Assembly (NCBI GenBank): GCA_016190825.1
Contig: JACPPV010000021.1
Coordinates: forward strand, 1-61,779
Direction: 5' to 3'
DNA: 61,779 bases
DNA from: Chloroflexota bacterium
Lineage (GTDB): Bacteria; Chloroflexota; Dehalococcoidia; Dehalococcoidales; UBA2162
Shown here: positions 53,885 through 61,779 of the stretch, one piece after another
Layout: the number at the start of each line of letters is the position of its first letter
Numbering within the stretch: position 1 is the stretch's first letter
Made by a program: the position numbers and the translations under genes
Notes under the pieces: model-generated
Database searches by the model: none
What the model was told of the DNA's origin: nothing
The model's input: only the letters and a program-made list of their open reading frames with translations

Positions 53885-55231
53885 CTAAAGAAAGAGCGCC
53901 CCCGCCGCCGTCCCGACGATGAAGACTGACAGGCCGAGAGCCAGGGCGACTCTAACGTTTCTCATCGAGCCGGCGACTATAGCAAGGGCTGGCAGGCTGA
54001 CCGCCGGCAGGGTGATAAGCGCCACCGCAGCCATCCCGGGCAGTCCCTTATTGATCAGCGCTGCTGCGAACGGGATTTCCGTCCAGGTTGGCACCATAAT
54101 GAGGGAACCAAATAGGGCGGTTACTCCCACACCGAAGAAATTGTTGCCGGTATCCGGCATAGCCTGGACTATGTATGCGGACAGTATTGCCCCAACGAGA
54201 AGAACCGGCACCATCACTCTTGCTAACCTACCGGCCATCCCCAACCAGTTCGAAACGAGTGCGGCCGGCGAAGCTACAATAGCTTCTGAAAAGAGTTTCT
54301 CAAATTGAAAGAGCCGGGTATAGGCGCTTATCACTTTCGATCCCCAGCCAGTACGCTTATCATCTGTCGCTTCGGGACTTTCAGCCAACCGCCGGGCGGC
54401 AAGTAGAGAGATGCCATAGGTAATGAAAATGCCAATAAGAATCCCCCCCAGAATTCTGAGAAGGGCAAACTCGGCCGGCAGCAGCGCAGTTGCCAGAATC
54501 AGGCTGGTGATATTAAGCATTGGCGCTGAGACAACAAAAGCCAGCGTAGGTCCCACGGACGCACCCTTTCTGTATAACGCTGCTCCTATTGGAGCGGAGC
54601 AGCAGGAGCAAAAAGGCTGGGCTAAAGATACAGCCGAGCCGGTGAGGTGAGTGACGAAACTGTTGCCGCGCAGTCTCATCACGAGTCCAGCTCCGGCGAC
54701 CAGGAAAAGGCTTCCGAGGAGTATACCGAGTGTTGTGGCGTGCCAGACAACCAGGAGATAGTTTAGTCCCTCTGCCGCAGGTTGGAGCCATTCCGGAAAG
54801 CTGTCGACAGGCATGGCTCGTCCCAATCCCATCGGTCCCGCCCCTACCCCCATTTTCCCCGCCGCCAGGAACCTCGATGCCGGTACACCGCGATAAATAA
54901 AAAGGTCAATGACTAGGAGGGCGCCGATGATAATTGCTGATGTTTTAGCCATAGTCCTGGTGTCTGTGTCCTTTTCCTGGTTATCCTCAAGTCTCTTCAT
55001 ATATTTGTAGCTGAGCCACATCCCCAGTCCGGCGATAAACGCCAGCGCCAGGTGGCCCGGATTAAGATTAAGCAATGTTGAAGGCGCCCCTATCTTGAAG
55101 TAGCTGGAAAAAAGGAACCCCCTTCTGATATCAACCAGGGTAAAAAGGAGCAGGCCAAGAGAGGCCAGGAAAGCAGTCAGGCTCAAGTAATAAGGTGTCC
55201 GCCCTGTCCTTTGTGTCCCGTGACTTGCCAT
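53885..55231 (-). CDS. COG0701/DUF318-type permease
   Basis: 448 residues and about ten membrane segments. The signature FCSCCSAPIGAALYRKGASV near residues 210-229 contains the CSCC cysteines typical of the ArsP/UPF0718 permease superfamily (metal, metalloid or organoarsenical efflux); a second VPTWTEIPFAAALINKG mirrors it. The ArsP relation is by family, the substrate is unknown. AAGGAG precedes ATG 55231. The transcript probably starts near 55481 and carries a structured leader of about 250 nt, so expression is likely controlled by attenuation. Confidence 0.85.
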   Translation of the reverse strand: MASHGTQRTGRTPYYLSLTAFLASLGLLLFTLVDIRRGFLFSSYFKIGAPSTLLNLNPGHLALAFIAGLGMWLSYKYMKRLEDNQEKDTDTRTMAKTSAIIIGALLVIDLFIYRGVPASRFLAAGKMGVGAGPMGLGRAMPVDSFPEWLQPAAEGLNYLLVVWHATTLGILLGSLFLVAGAGLVMRLRGNSFVTHLTGSAVSLAQPFCSCCSAPIGAALYRKGASVGPTLAFVVSAPMLNITSLILATALLPAEFALLRILGGILIGIFITYGISLLAARRLAESPEATDDKRTGWGSKVISAYTRLFQFEKLFSEAIVASPAALVSNWLGMAGRLARVMVPVLLVGAILSAYIVQAMPDTGNNFFGVGVTALFGSLIMVPTWTEIPFAAALINKGLPGMAAVALITLPAVSLPALAIVAGSMRNVRVALALGLSVFIVGTAAGALFL

Positions 55232-55268
55232 TTGTTGCTGACTCCTTCAATTATTTTCAGGCAAAGAA

Positions 55269-55376
55269 GAAGCGGTGATCGAAGAACCTCGACCACCGCT
55301 TCTCGCGGGCCACCGGACACAAGTTGCTAAGACACTAAGCCATTAACCAACTCTTGTGGAGACGGAGGTTCTTCGA
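55269..55376 (-). promoter_or_regulatory. Attenuator-like leader with terminator and anti-terminator pairings
   Basis: On the minus strand GAAGCGGTGGTCGA (55302-55289) pairs with TCGATCACCGCTTC (55282-55269), 13 of 14 positions, followed by TTCTTT: a terminator shape 38 bases before the start codon. Its loop side GAGGTTCTTCGA (55290-55279) is perfectly complementary to TCGAAGAACCTC (55376-55365) upstream, an alternative pairing that would undo the terminator. CACAAG..CTTGTG and GATGCA..TGCATC hairpins lie upstream. I cannot match it to a known riboswitch class. Confidence 0.6.
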
Positions 55377-55487
55377 ACTGATGAATGATGCAAGACCTGC
55401 ATCGCTCTGGTTGGCTCATCTTCAAATGAAAACAGGATGCTTAAACCAGGTCATCGTCCTCACCTCGCTATGTTGTCCATTTGTTTT

Positions 55488-55493
55488 ATTATA
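55488..55493 (-). promoter_or_regulatory. -10 box of the permease leader transcript
   Basis: TATAAT on the minus strand, followed by AAAACAAATGG; transcription would start near 55481. No -35 hexamer at standard spacing. Confidence 0.4.
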
Positions 55494-55578
55494 GTACACC
55501 TGCGCATGACGTATTGCAATTTTTCCGGTGTCAAATCCCCGGAACGAGACAGGGGCGGTGGACAGATTACAGCATCAT

Positions 55579-55770
55579 CTACGTCCTCCATTTGTCCACT
55601 GGGATGACTTCGCAATTCAATCGCCGTTCCTGGTGGCGGGGATTGGCGGTGACGAAAGGATACGCGTGCTTCAGCGCCATCGCTATGTAGATGATCGTCT
55701 CCGTAACCATGGCTGTAGAAAAGGAAAGCGTACTCAATGGTATGGTGATTTTACTGGGACTCATCGACAC
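55579..55770 (-). pseudogene. Possible remnant of a PIN-domain (VapC-like) toxin
   Basis: The last 38 codons of a minus-strand frame include IAMALKHAYPFVTANPRHQE and then a CEVIPVDKW end, like the C-terminal strand of VapC toxins (..LVTxNxRHFER..). The N-terminal catalytic Asp region is absent in every frame, and no antitoxin gene is visible. If real it is only a fragment, lying between the permease leader and the transporter start. Confidence 0.35.
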
Positions 55771-55878
55771 TCTTTAATGGGGGTCTTTCGTGGACAAGGA
55801 GATTCTGATAGAATTAGCCTGTTTTGCGCCGGGCAGAATATCAGATTATGCCGGCGTAATAGAGAGGTTAGTTTTCAT

Positions 55879-57237
55879 ATGGAATTGAGCCAGGTTCTAG
55901 CGGTCGTTATTTTTGTTGCCATGTTTGTCGTGCTTGTGCTTGATAAGGCGCCCAGATACGTCGTCGCTCTTATCGCCGGGGCGCTGACTATTACCCTGGT
56001 CTTTCTGATTGCCATGAAGAGCCCGGGGGCTGTTCTGAATGTCCTTAACTTTGGCCAGCTATTTCAGGCCAAGTTCTGGTTTCCCGGCCATGAGACCATA
56101 GAGTCCCACGGAATCAACTGGCAGACTATTGTTTTTATTGCCGGTATGATGGCGATGGTCGAGAGCATGGCTGAAACGGGTTTTTTCGCCTGGCTCTGCC
56201 TGACGGTGGCGAAACTGGTGAAGTACCGGGTCATGCCCATCCTGGTCAGCTTTATGCTGCTATCAGGTTTCCTGGCCATGTTCATTGACAGCATAACCGT
56301 CCTGTTGTTCATGACTGCCGTGGCCATCCAACTGGCACATTTGCTCAAGTTCGACCCGGTGCCGCTGATTATTGCCATGATTTTTGCCGCCAACACCGGC
56401 GGCGCTGCCACCATATCTGGCAATCCGCCTAATATTATTATCGGCACTGCTTTCGGATATTCATTCATGGATTTTCTTACTAACGCCGGAGTCATCGTTT
56501 GGGCCGGGATGTTCGTCTCGCTGGGCTTTTTCTTTCTGGTTACCCGCAGATCCATGGTGTCATCTCAGGCTCAAATGCCTGCGTCTTCCCAGGAGTATCC
56601 GCAGCCTGCCAGGGCAATCATTAACCCGCTCCTTTTCAAAGTGGATGTGGCCATTTTCTTTCTGGTTATAGTTCTCCTCGTCACTCACGCGGAGACGGGT
56701 CTATCCATCGCTCTGATTGGCGTTATTGCCGGATCGCTGACCTTGGTAGCTGCTTTCAAGAGAGCGCCGCATATCATCCAGCGGGTGGACTGGCGGACGC
56801 TGCTCTTTTTCGTTGGACTGTTTGTTGCCGTGGGGGGGCTTGAGGAGACCGGAGTTCTAAAGATCCTGGCCGACTACATTGCTGATGTATCCGGGGGGAA
56901 TCTAACTATCCTGATGACCATCATTGTTTGGGTTTCGGCGGTCGCCTCGGCGGTAGTTGATAACATCCCATTTGCTGCCACGATGGTGCCGGTGATTGCC
57001 AACCTAGCGCAGAGCGGGGCATTTCCCTTGCCGGCAATGGTCTGGGCGCTGGTGCTGGGAGGCAATATCGGCGGCAACGCTACTCCCATTGGCGCTTCGG
57101 CGAACGTCGTCGGCACTGCCATCGCGGAAAGGGAAGGCTATCCGATTGGATGGGGAAGATACTTGAAATACGCCGGCCCGAGCACGCTGCTGGTAGTTGC
57201 CCTATCATGGCTGCTGGTAATCATAAGACACTCATAG
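55879..57237 (+). CDS. ArsB/NhaD-type (SLC13 superfamily) ion transporter
   Basis: 452 residues, about 11 membrane segments. Characteristic internal repeats: NTGGAATISGNPPNIIIGTA and GGNIGGNATPIGASANVVGT, each with the Gly/Asn-Pro hairpin of the ion-transporter superfamily, plus VDNIPFAATMVPVI. Members carry Na+/H+, arsenite or dicarboxylates; the substrate is not evident. The frame extends upstream to 55528, but that part has no membrane or family features, so I use ATG 55879, with GAGAGG upstream. The universal stress gene follows by 13 bases. Confidence 0.88.
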   Translation: MELSQVLAVVIFVAMFVVLVLDKAPRYVVALIAGALTITLVFLIAMKSPGAVLNVLNFGQLFQAKFWFPGHETIESHGINWQTIVFIAGMMAMVESMAETGFFAWLCLTVAKLVKYRVMPILVSFMLLSGFLAMFIDSITVLLFMTAVAIQLAHLLKFDPVPLIIAMIFAANTGGAATISGNPPNIIIGTAFGYSFMDFLTNAGVIVWAGMFVSLGFFFLVTRRSMVSSQAQMPASSQEYPQPARAIINPLLFKVDVAIFFLVIVLLVTHAETGLSIALIGVIAGSLTLVAAFKRAPHIIQRVDWRTLLFFVGLFVAVGGLEETGVLKILADYIADVSGGNLTILMTIIVWVSAVASAVVDNIPFAATMVPVIANLAQSGAFPLPAMVWALVLGGNIGGNATPIGASANVVGTAIAEREGYPIGWGRYLKYAGPSTLLVVALSWLLVIIRHS

Positions 57238-57250
57238 GGGGAGGTTAGAG

Positions 57251-58141
57251 ATGTTTGAGAGGATTGTAGTCCCACTGGATGGATCGGAGCTTGGTGAGCT
57301 AGCTGTGCCCTATGCCAGGCAAATAGGTAATGCCTTCGGCTCCCAGGTAGACCTGGTTACTGTGTGCGAACCGGCACAGAAAGAATACCGCCATATGGCG
57401 CAGGGTTACGTTGAGAGGGTATCCGCACAAGAAGTAATCGAGCGTATCAAGGTCTCGAGAGCCGGAAAGCCAGCCGTTGCCGGGATAACTCCTGTGGTGC
57501 TGTCCGGAGACCCGACTACCGAAATCACTGACTATGCCGAAAGGACCGATGCCGGGCTGATTATTCTCGTTTCGCACGGCCGTTCTGGTGTAAAGGCATG
57601 GTCGCTGGGGGGCACGGCCTACAAGATAATTCAGCGGACACATAAGCCGGTTCTCTTGCTCCGGGCCACCATCGCTGCACCGGAGACCGTCCCGGAAGCG
57701 GTATTTGGCAAGATACTGGTCACTCTTGATGGCTCGGAGAAGGCTGAAGCCGTTCTTCCCTACGTCAGAGAGCTGGCCGGTAAATTCGCCCCCGAGGTTA
57801 CGGTGCTTACCACTGTCGCGCCGGGCTACCACGTTCATACCATCGGCGGGCTGGACTACATAAAAGTCCCTGAGTTGGTCCTTGAAGGAATGAAAGCAGA
57901 CTCCAACCGCTATCTTGAGCAGGCGTGCAATAAACTGCAGGGCGTGGGTGGGAGCTTCACCTGCGAGGTCAGAATGGGGGAGCCGGCGGAACAGATTCTC
58001 AGAGCCGCCGAAGAGAAAGCCGTGGACCTGGTGGCAATGACGACTCATGGTCACTCAGGCATTGAACGGTGGTTTCTGGGCAGTGTTACCCAGAAAGTCC
58101 TGCAAAATGGAAAAACGCATCTGCTGCTGGTAAAGCCGTGA
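57251..58141 (+). CDS. Tandem universal stress protein
   Basis: 296 residues with two Usp domains. Domain 1: VPLDGSELGELAVPYA at residues 6-21 and the ATP-binding loop SHGRSGVKAWSLGGTA; domain 2: VTLDGSEKAEAVLPYV and THGHSGIERWFLGSV. Both keep the G-x2-G-x9-G(S/T) type motif, so both should bind ATP. GGGGAGG lies before the ATG. Cotranscription with the transporter suggests it modulates it, as seen for other Usp-transporter pairs; that is inferred. Confidence 0.92.
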   Translation: MFERIVVPLDGSELGELAVPYARQIGNAFGSQVDLVTVCEPAQKEYRHMAQGYVERVSAQEVIERIKVSRAGKPAVAGITPVVLSGDPTTEITDYAERTDAGLIILVSHGRSGVKAWSLGGTAYKIIQRTHKPVLLLRATIAAPETVPEAVFGKILVTLDGSEKAEAVLPYVRELAGKFAPEVTVLTTVAPGYHVHTIGGLDYIKVPELVLEGMKADSNRYLEQACNKLQGVGGSFTCEVRMGEPAEQILRAAEEKAVDLVAMTTHGHSGIERWFLGSVTQKVLQNGKTHLLLVKP

Positions 58142-58160
58142 GGCAGTGAGTCTGGTGCGT

Positions 58161-58190
58161 TTGCCTTAGCCGTGCAAAATAGGTTATTAT
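58161..58190 (+). promoter_or_regulatory. Candidate promoter for tRNA-Arg and the porGDAB operon
   Basis: TTGCCT (58161-58166), 18 bases, TATTAT (58185-58190), about 90 bases before the tRNA. Confidence 0.35.
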
Positions 58191-58283
58191 GAGATTGCAA
58201 TGCACCATCTGGAGAGATTGGAGTAACATACGCCCATTCCCGGTAAAGAGGTTTTTGAGTTGCCAGGTGATTGATGACCATTC

Positions 58284-58356
58284 GCCCCTGTAGCTCAGGT
58301 GGATAGAGCACCGGCCTCCGGAGCCGGTTGCGAGCGTTCGAGTCGCTCCAGGGGCA
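58284..58356 (+). tRNA. tRNA-Arg (CCG anticodon)
   Basis: Acceptor GCCCCTG pairs with CAGGGGC plus discriminator A; D-arm AGCTCAGGTGGATAGAGC; anticodon stem CCGGC/GCCGG with loop CTCCGGA giving CCG; T-arm GCGTTCGAGTCGC. CCA is not encoded. Confidence 0.95.
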
Positions 58357-58387
58357 TTCTCCCGAATTCACGCATATCGGCGCGCAT

Positions 58388-59005
58388 GTGTCAATAAAGA
58401 ATCAGGAGGCGGTAACGATAGATACGACGGATTTAGAGATCAGATGGCATGGCCGCGGCGGGCAGGGAGCCGTAACCTCCGCAGAGCTGCTGGCCCAGGC
58501 CGCAATCCATGATGGCAAATATGCGCAAGCCTTCCCCAGTTTTGGCCCGGAGAGGAGGGGGGCGCCGGTGGTCGCGTTCAATCGCATCAGCGCCACTAGA
58601 CCAATCAGAAACCGGGCCGGTATCCAGACGCCGGACGTTGTCATTGTCCTTGACCCAGCTCTGTTGCGTGTGGTGAATGTCACCACGGGGTTGAAAGAAG
58701 GCGGGACGCTGGTGATTAACACCAAACAGCCATTCGAAGAGGTCAAGGTGGAAGTGGGCTCCAGGTGGCACCTGGCTACAGTTGACGCCAGCACGATTGC
58801 CAGGGAAATATTGGGTGTGCCTATTGTTAATACTGGCATGATCGGTGCCTTGCTCAAAGCCTGCCGGGTAATCGAGCCGGAGTCGCTCCTTGAGCCTTTT
58901 AAGCACCGCTTCGGGCGCCTGGGAGAGAGAAATTTTGAGGCTATGAAGCGGGCTTACGATGAGACGGTGGTGAATGGTATGACAAGCGAGGTGGTGAGGG
59001 ACTGA
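58388..59005 (+). CDS. porG: Pyruvate:ferredoxin oxidoreductase, gamma subunit
   Basis: About 205 residues. The N-terminal core IRWHGRGGQGAVTSAELLA and FPSFGPERRGAPVVAFNRI are the gamma-subunit signature. The start is uncertain: GTG 58388 has no Shine-Dalgarno, while AGGAGG (58404-58409) is followed at ideal distance only by ATA 58418, with no ATG, GTG or TTG before the conserved core. The frame also extends back into tRNA-Arg, which cannot be coding. First gene of porG-porD-porA-porB. Confidence 0.9.
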   Translation: MSIKNQEAVTIDTTDLEIRWHGRGGQGAVTSAELLAQAAIHDGKYAQAFPSFGPERRGAPVVAFNRISATRPIRNRAGIQTPDVVIVLDPALLRVVNVTTGLKEGGTLVINTKQPFEEVKVEVGSRWHLATVDASTIAREILGVPIVNTGMIGALLKACRVIEPESLLEPFKHRFGRLGERNFEAMKRAYDETVVNGMTSEVVRD

Positions 59006-59006
59006 A

Positions 59007-59306
59007 ATGCCGAAGAAGAATGATAATGAGTTGACCTGGAAAGACCTTGAGATTGGCAACATCGTGGTTGAGCCGGGCAATGCCAGCGAATACCGTACAG
59101 GAGACTGGAAAACCGAGCTTCCTGAATTTGACCATGAAAAATGCAACAAGTGTGGTCTGTGTTTCATTTACTGTCCCGAAGGTTGCATTCAAAACGACGC
59201 TGAGGGGTGGTTTGTAGCTGACCTGTATTATTGCAAAGGTTGCGGCATCTGTGCCGTGGAATGTCCGAAGGACGCCATAAAGATGGTTGGGGAGGAAGAA
59301 GAATAA
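59007..59306 (+). CDS. porD: Pyruvate:ferredoxin oxidoreductase, delta (ferredoxin) subunit
   Basis: 99 residues with two [4Fe-4S] motifs: Cys46-x2-49-x2-52-x3-56 (CNKCGLCFIYCP) and Cys76-x2-79-x2-82-x3-86 (CKGCGICAVECP). It relays electrons from the TPP subunit to free ferredoxin. One base separates it from porG, and its stop overlaps the porA start (TAATG). Confidence 0.96.
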   Translation: MPKKNDNELTWKDLEIGNIVVEPGNASEYRTGDWKTELPEFDHEKCNKCGLCFIYCPEGCIQNDAEGWFVADLYYCKGCGICAVECPKDAIKMVGEEEE

Positions 59307-60484
59307 TGGCACAGGTAGTGGGAATGGAAGTTTCCCTGGCGATCGCTGAGGCAGCCAGGTTGGCCAACGTAGACGTTATCTCGGCGTACCCGATCACTCC
59401 ACAGACCCATATTGTTGAGCATCTGGCTGACCTGGTAGCCAACGGGGAACTGGACGCGCAGTACATTCCAACCGAGTCAGAGCACTCGGCGTTGAGCGCC
59501 TGTCTTGGTAGCTCAGCAGTGGGGGCAAGAACCTTCACCGCCACCGCCGGACAGGGGTTGGAGTTGATGCACGAAGTTGTCTACGTAGCCTCGTCGATGA
59601 GGCTGCCCATGGTTATGGTGGTGGCGAACCGCGCTCTTTCGGCGCCCCTCAGCATCTGGGGAGACCACTCCGATGCGATGGCGGTAGGTGACACAGGGTG
59701 GATACAGATATTCGTCGAAAACGGTCAGCAGGCAGTGGACAACGTGCTCTGCGCCTTTCGCATGGGCGAGGACCAGCGGGTGCTGCTGCCGGTCATGGTC
59801 CACGTGGACGGTTTCCATCTGACTCATATGGTCGAGCCAATCACCTTCCCCGAGCTGGAAGAGGTTGACCGGTTCCTTCCTCCCTACAAGCACCCATTTC
59901 CGCTTGATCCGGATAAGCCGGTAACGATGGGCGCTTTCGGCATGCCCTTCATTTACACCGAGACCAAGAAGGCGCAATACGAAAACCTGATGGCTTCGAA
60001 AAAAGTAATCCTTGAGGTCTGGGAAGAGTTCGGCACGCGCTTCGGACGTCACTACCACCCAGTCGAAGGCTACCGGAATGAGGATGCTGATGTGCTGCTC
60101 ATGATAATGGGCAGTTTCAGCGAAACGGCTATGGAGACCATAGATCGTCTCAGGGCGGCAGGCAGAAAAGTTGGGCTGGTCCGTCCCCGCCTGTGGCGTC
60201 CTTTCCCGTTCGATGAGGTCCGCCAGATGACGAAGGATGCCGAAGTTTTGATTGTGGTGGACAGGGCTATCTCGCTGGGTGGGTCAGGCGGTCCGCTCTG
60301 CGCCCTGGTCAAGCAGTCGCTCTATCATGAGGACAAGAAGCCTGAAGTGGTTAGCATAATCGGCGGCCTCGGCGGGCGGGACATAACAATTGACGGGTTC
60401 GAACAGATCATTGACAGGGGGATGGAGATCGTCCAAGAAGGTTCCGATAAGTCAGGATTTGAGTTCTTTGGAGTGAGGGAATAG
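59306..60484 (+). CDS. porA: Pyruvate:ferredoxin oxidoreductase, alpha subunit
   Basis: 392 residues. SAYPITPQTHIVEHLADLV, PTESEHSALSACLGSSAVGA and TFTATAGQGLELMHE form the TPP-pyrimidine-binding domain; the C-terminal half holds LLMIMGSFSETAMETID and VGLVRPRLWRPFP. ATG 59306 has GGAGG upstream inside porD; the frame also opens at 59231 but that lies within porD. Pyruvate as substrate is the best guess for this four-subunit layout; 2-ketoisovalerate relatives are close. Confidence 0.95.
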   Translation: MAQVVGMEVSLAIAEAARLANVDVISAYPITPQTHIVEHLADLVANGELDAQYIPTESEHSALSACLGSSAVGARTFTATAGQGLELMHEVVYVASSMRLPMVMVVANRALSAPLSIWGDHSDAMAVGDTGWIQIFVENGQQAVDNVLCAFRMGEDQRVLLPVMVHVDGFHLTHMVEPITFPELEEVDRFLPPYKHPFPLDPDKPVTMGAFGMPFIYTETKKAQYENLMASKKVILEVWEEFGTRFGRHYHPVEGYRNEDADVLLMIMGSFSETAMETIDRLRAAGRKVGLVRPRLWRPFPFDEVRQMTKDAEVLIVVDRAISLGGSGGPLCALVKQSLYHEDKKPEVVSIIGGLGGRDITIDGFEQIIDRGMEIVQEGSDKSGFEFFGVRE

Positions 60485-60487
60485 ATA

Positions 60488-61435
60488 ATGGTTGATAGTG
60501 TGAAATTTGGCCGCCGGGAGGTTACGACTCAGGAAAACTTCTCCCCGGGACATAGAGCCTGCGTTGGCTGTGCCGAAGCCCTGGCGGTCAGGCTGGCCTG
60601 CAAGGCACTGGGCAAGGACATCATTGTGACGATGGCCACAGGTTGTATGGAAATTGTCTCATCACCGTTGCCTTGGACCACGTGGAAGGTGCCATGGTTG
60701 CATACCCTTTTTGACAATACGGCTGCCGTTGCCGCCGGCGTCGAGGCAGGGTTGGAGGCGAAGGAAAGAAAGGGACGGGGCGCGGGCAAGAAAATCCATG
60801 TTGTGGCAATGGCCGGCGATGGCGGAACGGCGGATATCGGCCTTCAGGCGCTGTCCGGTGCCTTGGAGAGAGGCCATGATATGATTTATATTTGTCTTGA
60901 CAATGAAGCCTATATGAATACGGGAGTCCAGCGGTCTTCTTCCACTCCCTTCGGCGCCTCTACCACCACGGCTCCAGCTGGCAAGAAAAGCATCGGCCAG
61001 GTCACCTGGAAGAAGGACATGCCGTTGATTGCGGCGGCGCATAAAATACCATACGTTGCCACGGCTTGCCCGGCATATCCGTTTGACCTGATGGACAAGG
61101 TCAGGAAGGGAGCGGATACCGATGGTCCGGCCTACGTCCACATCCTCTCGCCGTGTCCAACCGGCTGGCGGTGCGCCCCTGAGATAGGTGTCAACATCGG
61201 CCGGCTGGCTGTCCAGACGGGGGTATTCCCGCTCTATGAAATAGAAAACGGGAAATTCAAGATGAGCGTCAGCCCGTCTAAATTGCGCCCGGTGGAAGAA
61301 TACCTGAAATTGCAGGGAAGGTTCCGTCATCTCTCTCCGGAAACCATCAAACAGATACAGGAACATATAGAGAAAGACTTCTCCGAGCTAAAGGCGAAGG
61401 CTGAGGCTGACAAGCAGCAAGGGGCGGCAAACTAA
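60488..61435 (+). CDS. porB: Pyruvate:ferredoxin oxidoreductase, beta subunit
   Basis: 315 residues. Cluster cysteines Cys25, Cys28 (HRACVGCAEA) and Cys53 (ATGCMEIV), plus a fourth near SPCPTGW; TPP motif GDGGTADIGLQALSGA at 111-126 ending in CLDNEAYMNTGVQRSS. It decarboxylates the 2-oxoacid and passes electrons to PorD. The C-terminus has a charged helix rich in Lys, Ala and Glu. tRNA-Pro follows 60 bases later. Confidence 0.96.
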   Translation: MVDSVKFGRREVTTQENFSPGHRACVGCAEALAVRLACKALGKDIIVTMATGCMEIVSSPLPWTTWKVPWLHTLFDNTAAVAAGVEAGLEAKERKGRGAGKKIHVVAMAGDGGTADIGLQALSGALERGHDMIYICLDNEAYMNTGVQRSSSTPFGASTTTAPAGKKSIGQVTWKKDMPLIAAAHKIPYVATACPAYPFDLMDKVRKGADTDGPAYVHILSPCPTGWRCAPEIGVNIGRLAVQTGVFPLYEIENGKFKMSVSPSKLRPVEEYLKLQGRFRHLSPETIKQIQEHIEKDFSELKAKAEADKQQGAAN

Positions 61436-61494
61436 CGGTTGTTCCTGGCCTTGAAATTTGATACTTGGTACTTAGTACTTGGTACTTTGGCTTT

Positions 61495-61569
61495 CGGGGT
61501 GTAGCGCAGTTGGTTTAGCGCGCAGCGTTTGGGACGCTGAGGTCGGAGGTTCAAATCCTCTCACCCCGA
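61495..61569 (+). tRNA. tRNA-Pro (TGG anticodon)
   Basis: Acceptor CGGGGTG pairs with CACCCCG plus discriminator A; D-arm GCGCAGTTGGTTTAGCGC; anticodon stem CAGCG/CGCTG with loop TTTGGGA giving TGG; T-arm GGAGGTTCAAATCCT. Direct repeats of TACTTGGTACTT lie just upstream (61462-61490). Confidence 0.95.
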
Positions 61570-61616
61570 TTCTTTTTTATTCGCTGGAATGACATTAGAT
61601 GGCCCGGTGTGCGGTC

Positions 61617-61779
61617 TAGTACTAAGTTGCAGAGTTCCGCGTAACAGCACGCGCCGTTCGTGGTGAGCTAGCCTGTCCTGACCTGTCCCGAACGAAGTTG
61701 AGGGAGCGAAGCCGAAGGAAACCATCGGCGCACCCTTCGACAGGCTCAGGGCGAACGGTGTCGTTGGTACGCCTATTTA
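61617..61779 (+). repeat. Dispersed repeat element, inverted copy of 53687-53884
   Basis: It starts TAGTACTAAGTTGCAGAG and contains GCCGTTCGTGGTGAGCTAGC, CCTGTCCTGA, GAAGCCGAAGGAAACCA and CCCTTCGACAGGCTCAGGGC. The match to the reverse complement of 53720-53884 runs over about 150 bases. It reaches the window edge and holds no gene. Confidence 0.65.

Noticed and set aside
55269-55330. T-box-like sequence (GGTGGCCCGCG) in the permease leader
   Set aside because: It differs from the T-box core by a missing base and mismatches, no specifier loop is evident, and the gene is not an amino-acid gene.
55528-55878. 117-residue N-terminal extension of the ArsB/NhaD-type transporter
   Set aside because: No hydrophobic or family feature before residue 118, and a ribosome-binding site precedes ATG 55879.

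Overview
The window is a chromosomal segment of about 57% G+C, packed with housekeeping genes, from an anaerobic bacterium. I infer a Chloroflexota lineage, most likely Dehalococcoidia-like. The grounds are two different ferredoxin-dependent 2-oxoacid oxidoreductases, a siroheme-dependent (Ahb) heme pathway, a DUF5679 mini-protein, a prenyltransferase fused to a split-barrel domain, many short REP-like repeats (including the kind that encodes the peptide ACPEL), and genes starting at or just after an extended -10 box. The lineage call rests on gene content only. No rRNA, CRISPR array, complete transposon or prophage is visible.

Layout. 0-13.6 kb (+ strand): CCA-adding enzyme, phosphotransferase/P-loop kinase fusion, the SAM-cycle genes ahcY and metK, a DUF3800 protein, phosphohexomutase plus sugar cupin, ispD-ispF-cysS, then an AT-richer two-gene cassette containing a PD-(D/E)XK nuclease-like protein. 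13.6-16.7 kb (- strand): split barrel-UbiA fusion, a 41-residue zinc protein, a SAM hydrolase (DUF62) carrying a repeat inside its reading frame, and tRNA-Ile. 16.9-21.9 kb (+): CapA-like protein, leuS, proC (translationally coupled to a 16-codon upstream ORF) and yggT. 22.1-31.9 kb (mostly -): serA with its aminotransferase, tyrS, ribF, tRNA-Thr (+), an orphan response regulator beside the remnant of its histidine kinase, a ferritin-like protein and a two-subunit KorAB-type oxidoreductase. 32-33.6 kb (+): a methyltransferase and an unknown membrane protein.

33.7-49.5 kb (-) is dominated by tetrapyrrole synthesis. One eight-gene operon runs regulator-ahbC-ahbD-ahbAB-sirC-hemA-hemC-cobA/hemD. 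Further downstream on the same strand come a CPA2 antiporter, mutS2 with a VLRF1/Vms1-like gene, hemB and hemL. Together these encode the whole route from glutamyl-tRNA through siroheme to heme b without coproporphyrinogen oxidation. The mutS2-VLRF1 pair suggests a ribosome-rescue unit in which MutS2 splits stalled ribosomes and the partner acts on the trapped peptidyl-tRNA.

49.6-61.8 kb: DUF72 protein, superoxide dismutase, methyltransferase, glycosyltransferase with membrane tail, DUF5679 zinc protein, a COG0701 permease behind a roughly 250-nt leader with mutually exclusive hairpins, an ArsB/NhaD-type transporter with a universal stress protein, tRNA-Arg, a four-subunit porGDAB pyruvate:ferredoxin oxidoreductase operon and tRNA-Pro. 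The best candidates for something undescribed are the permease leader, the mutS2-VLRF1 pair with its altered catalytic position, and the two-gene nuclease cassette.
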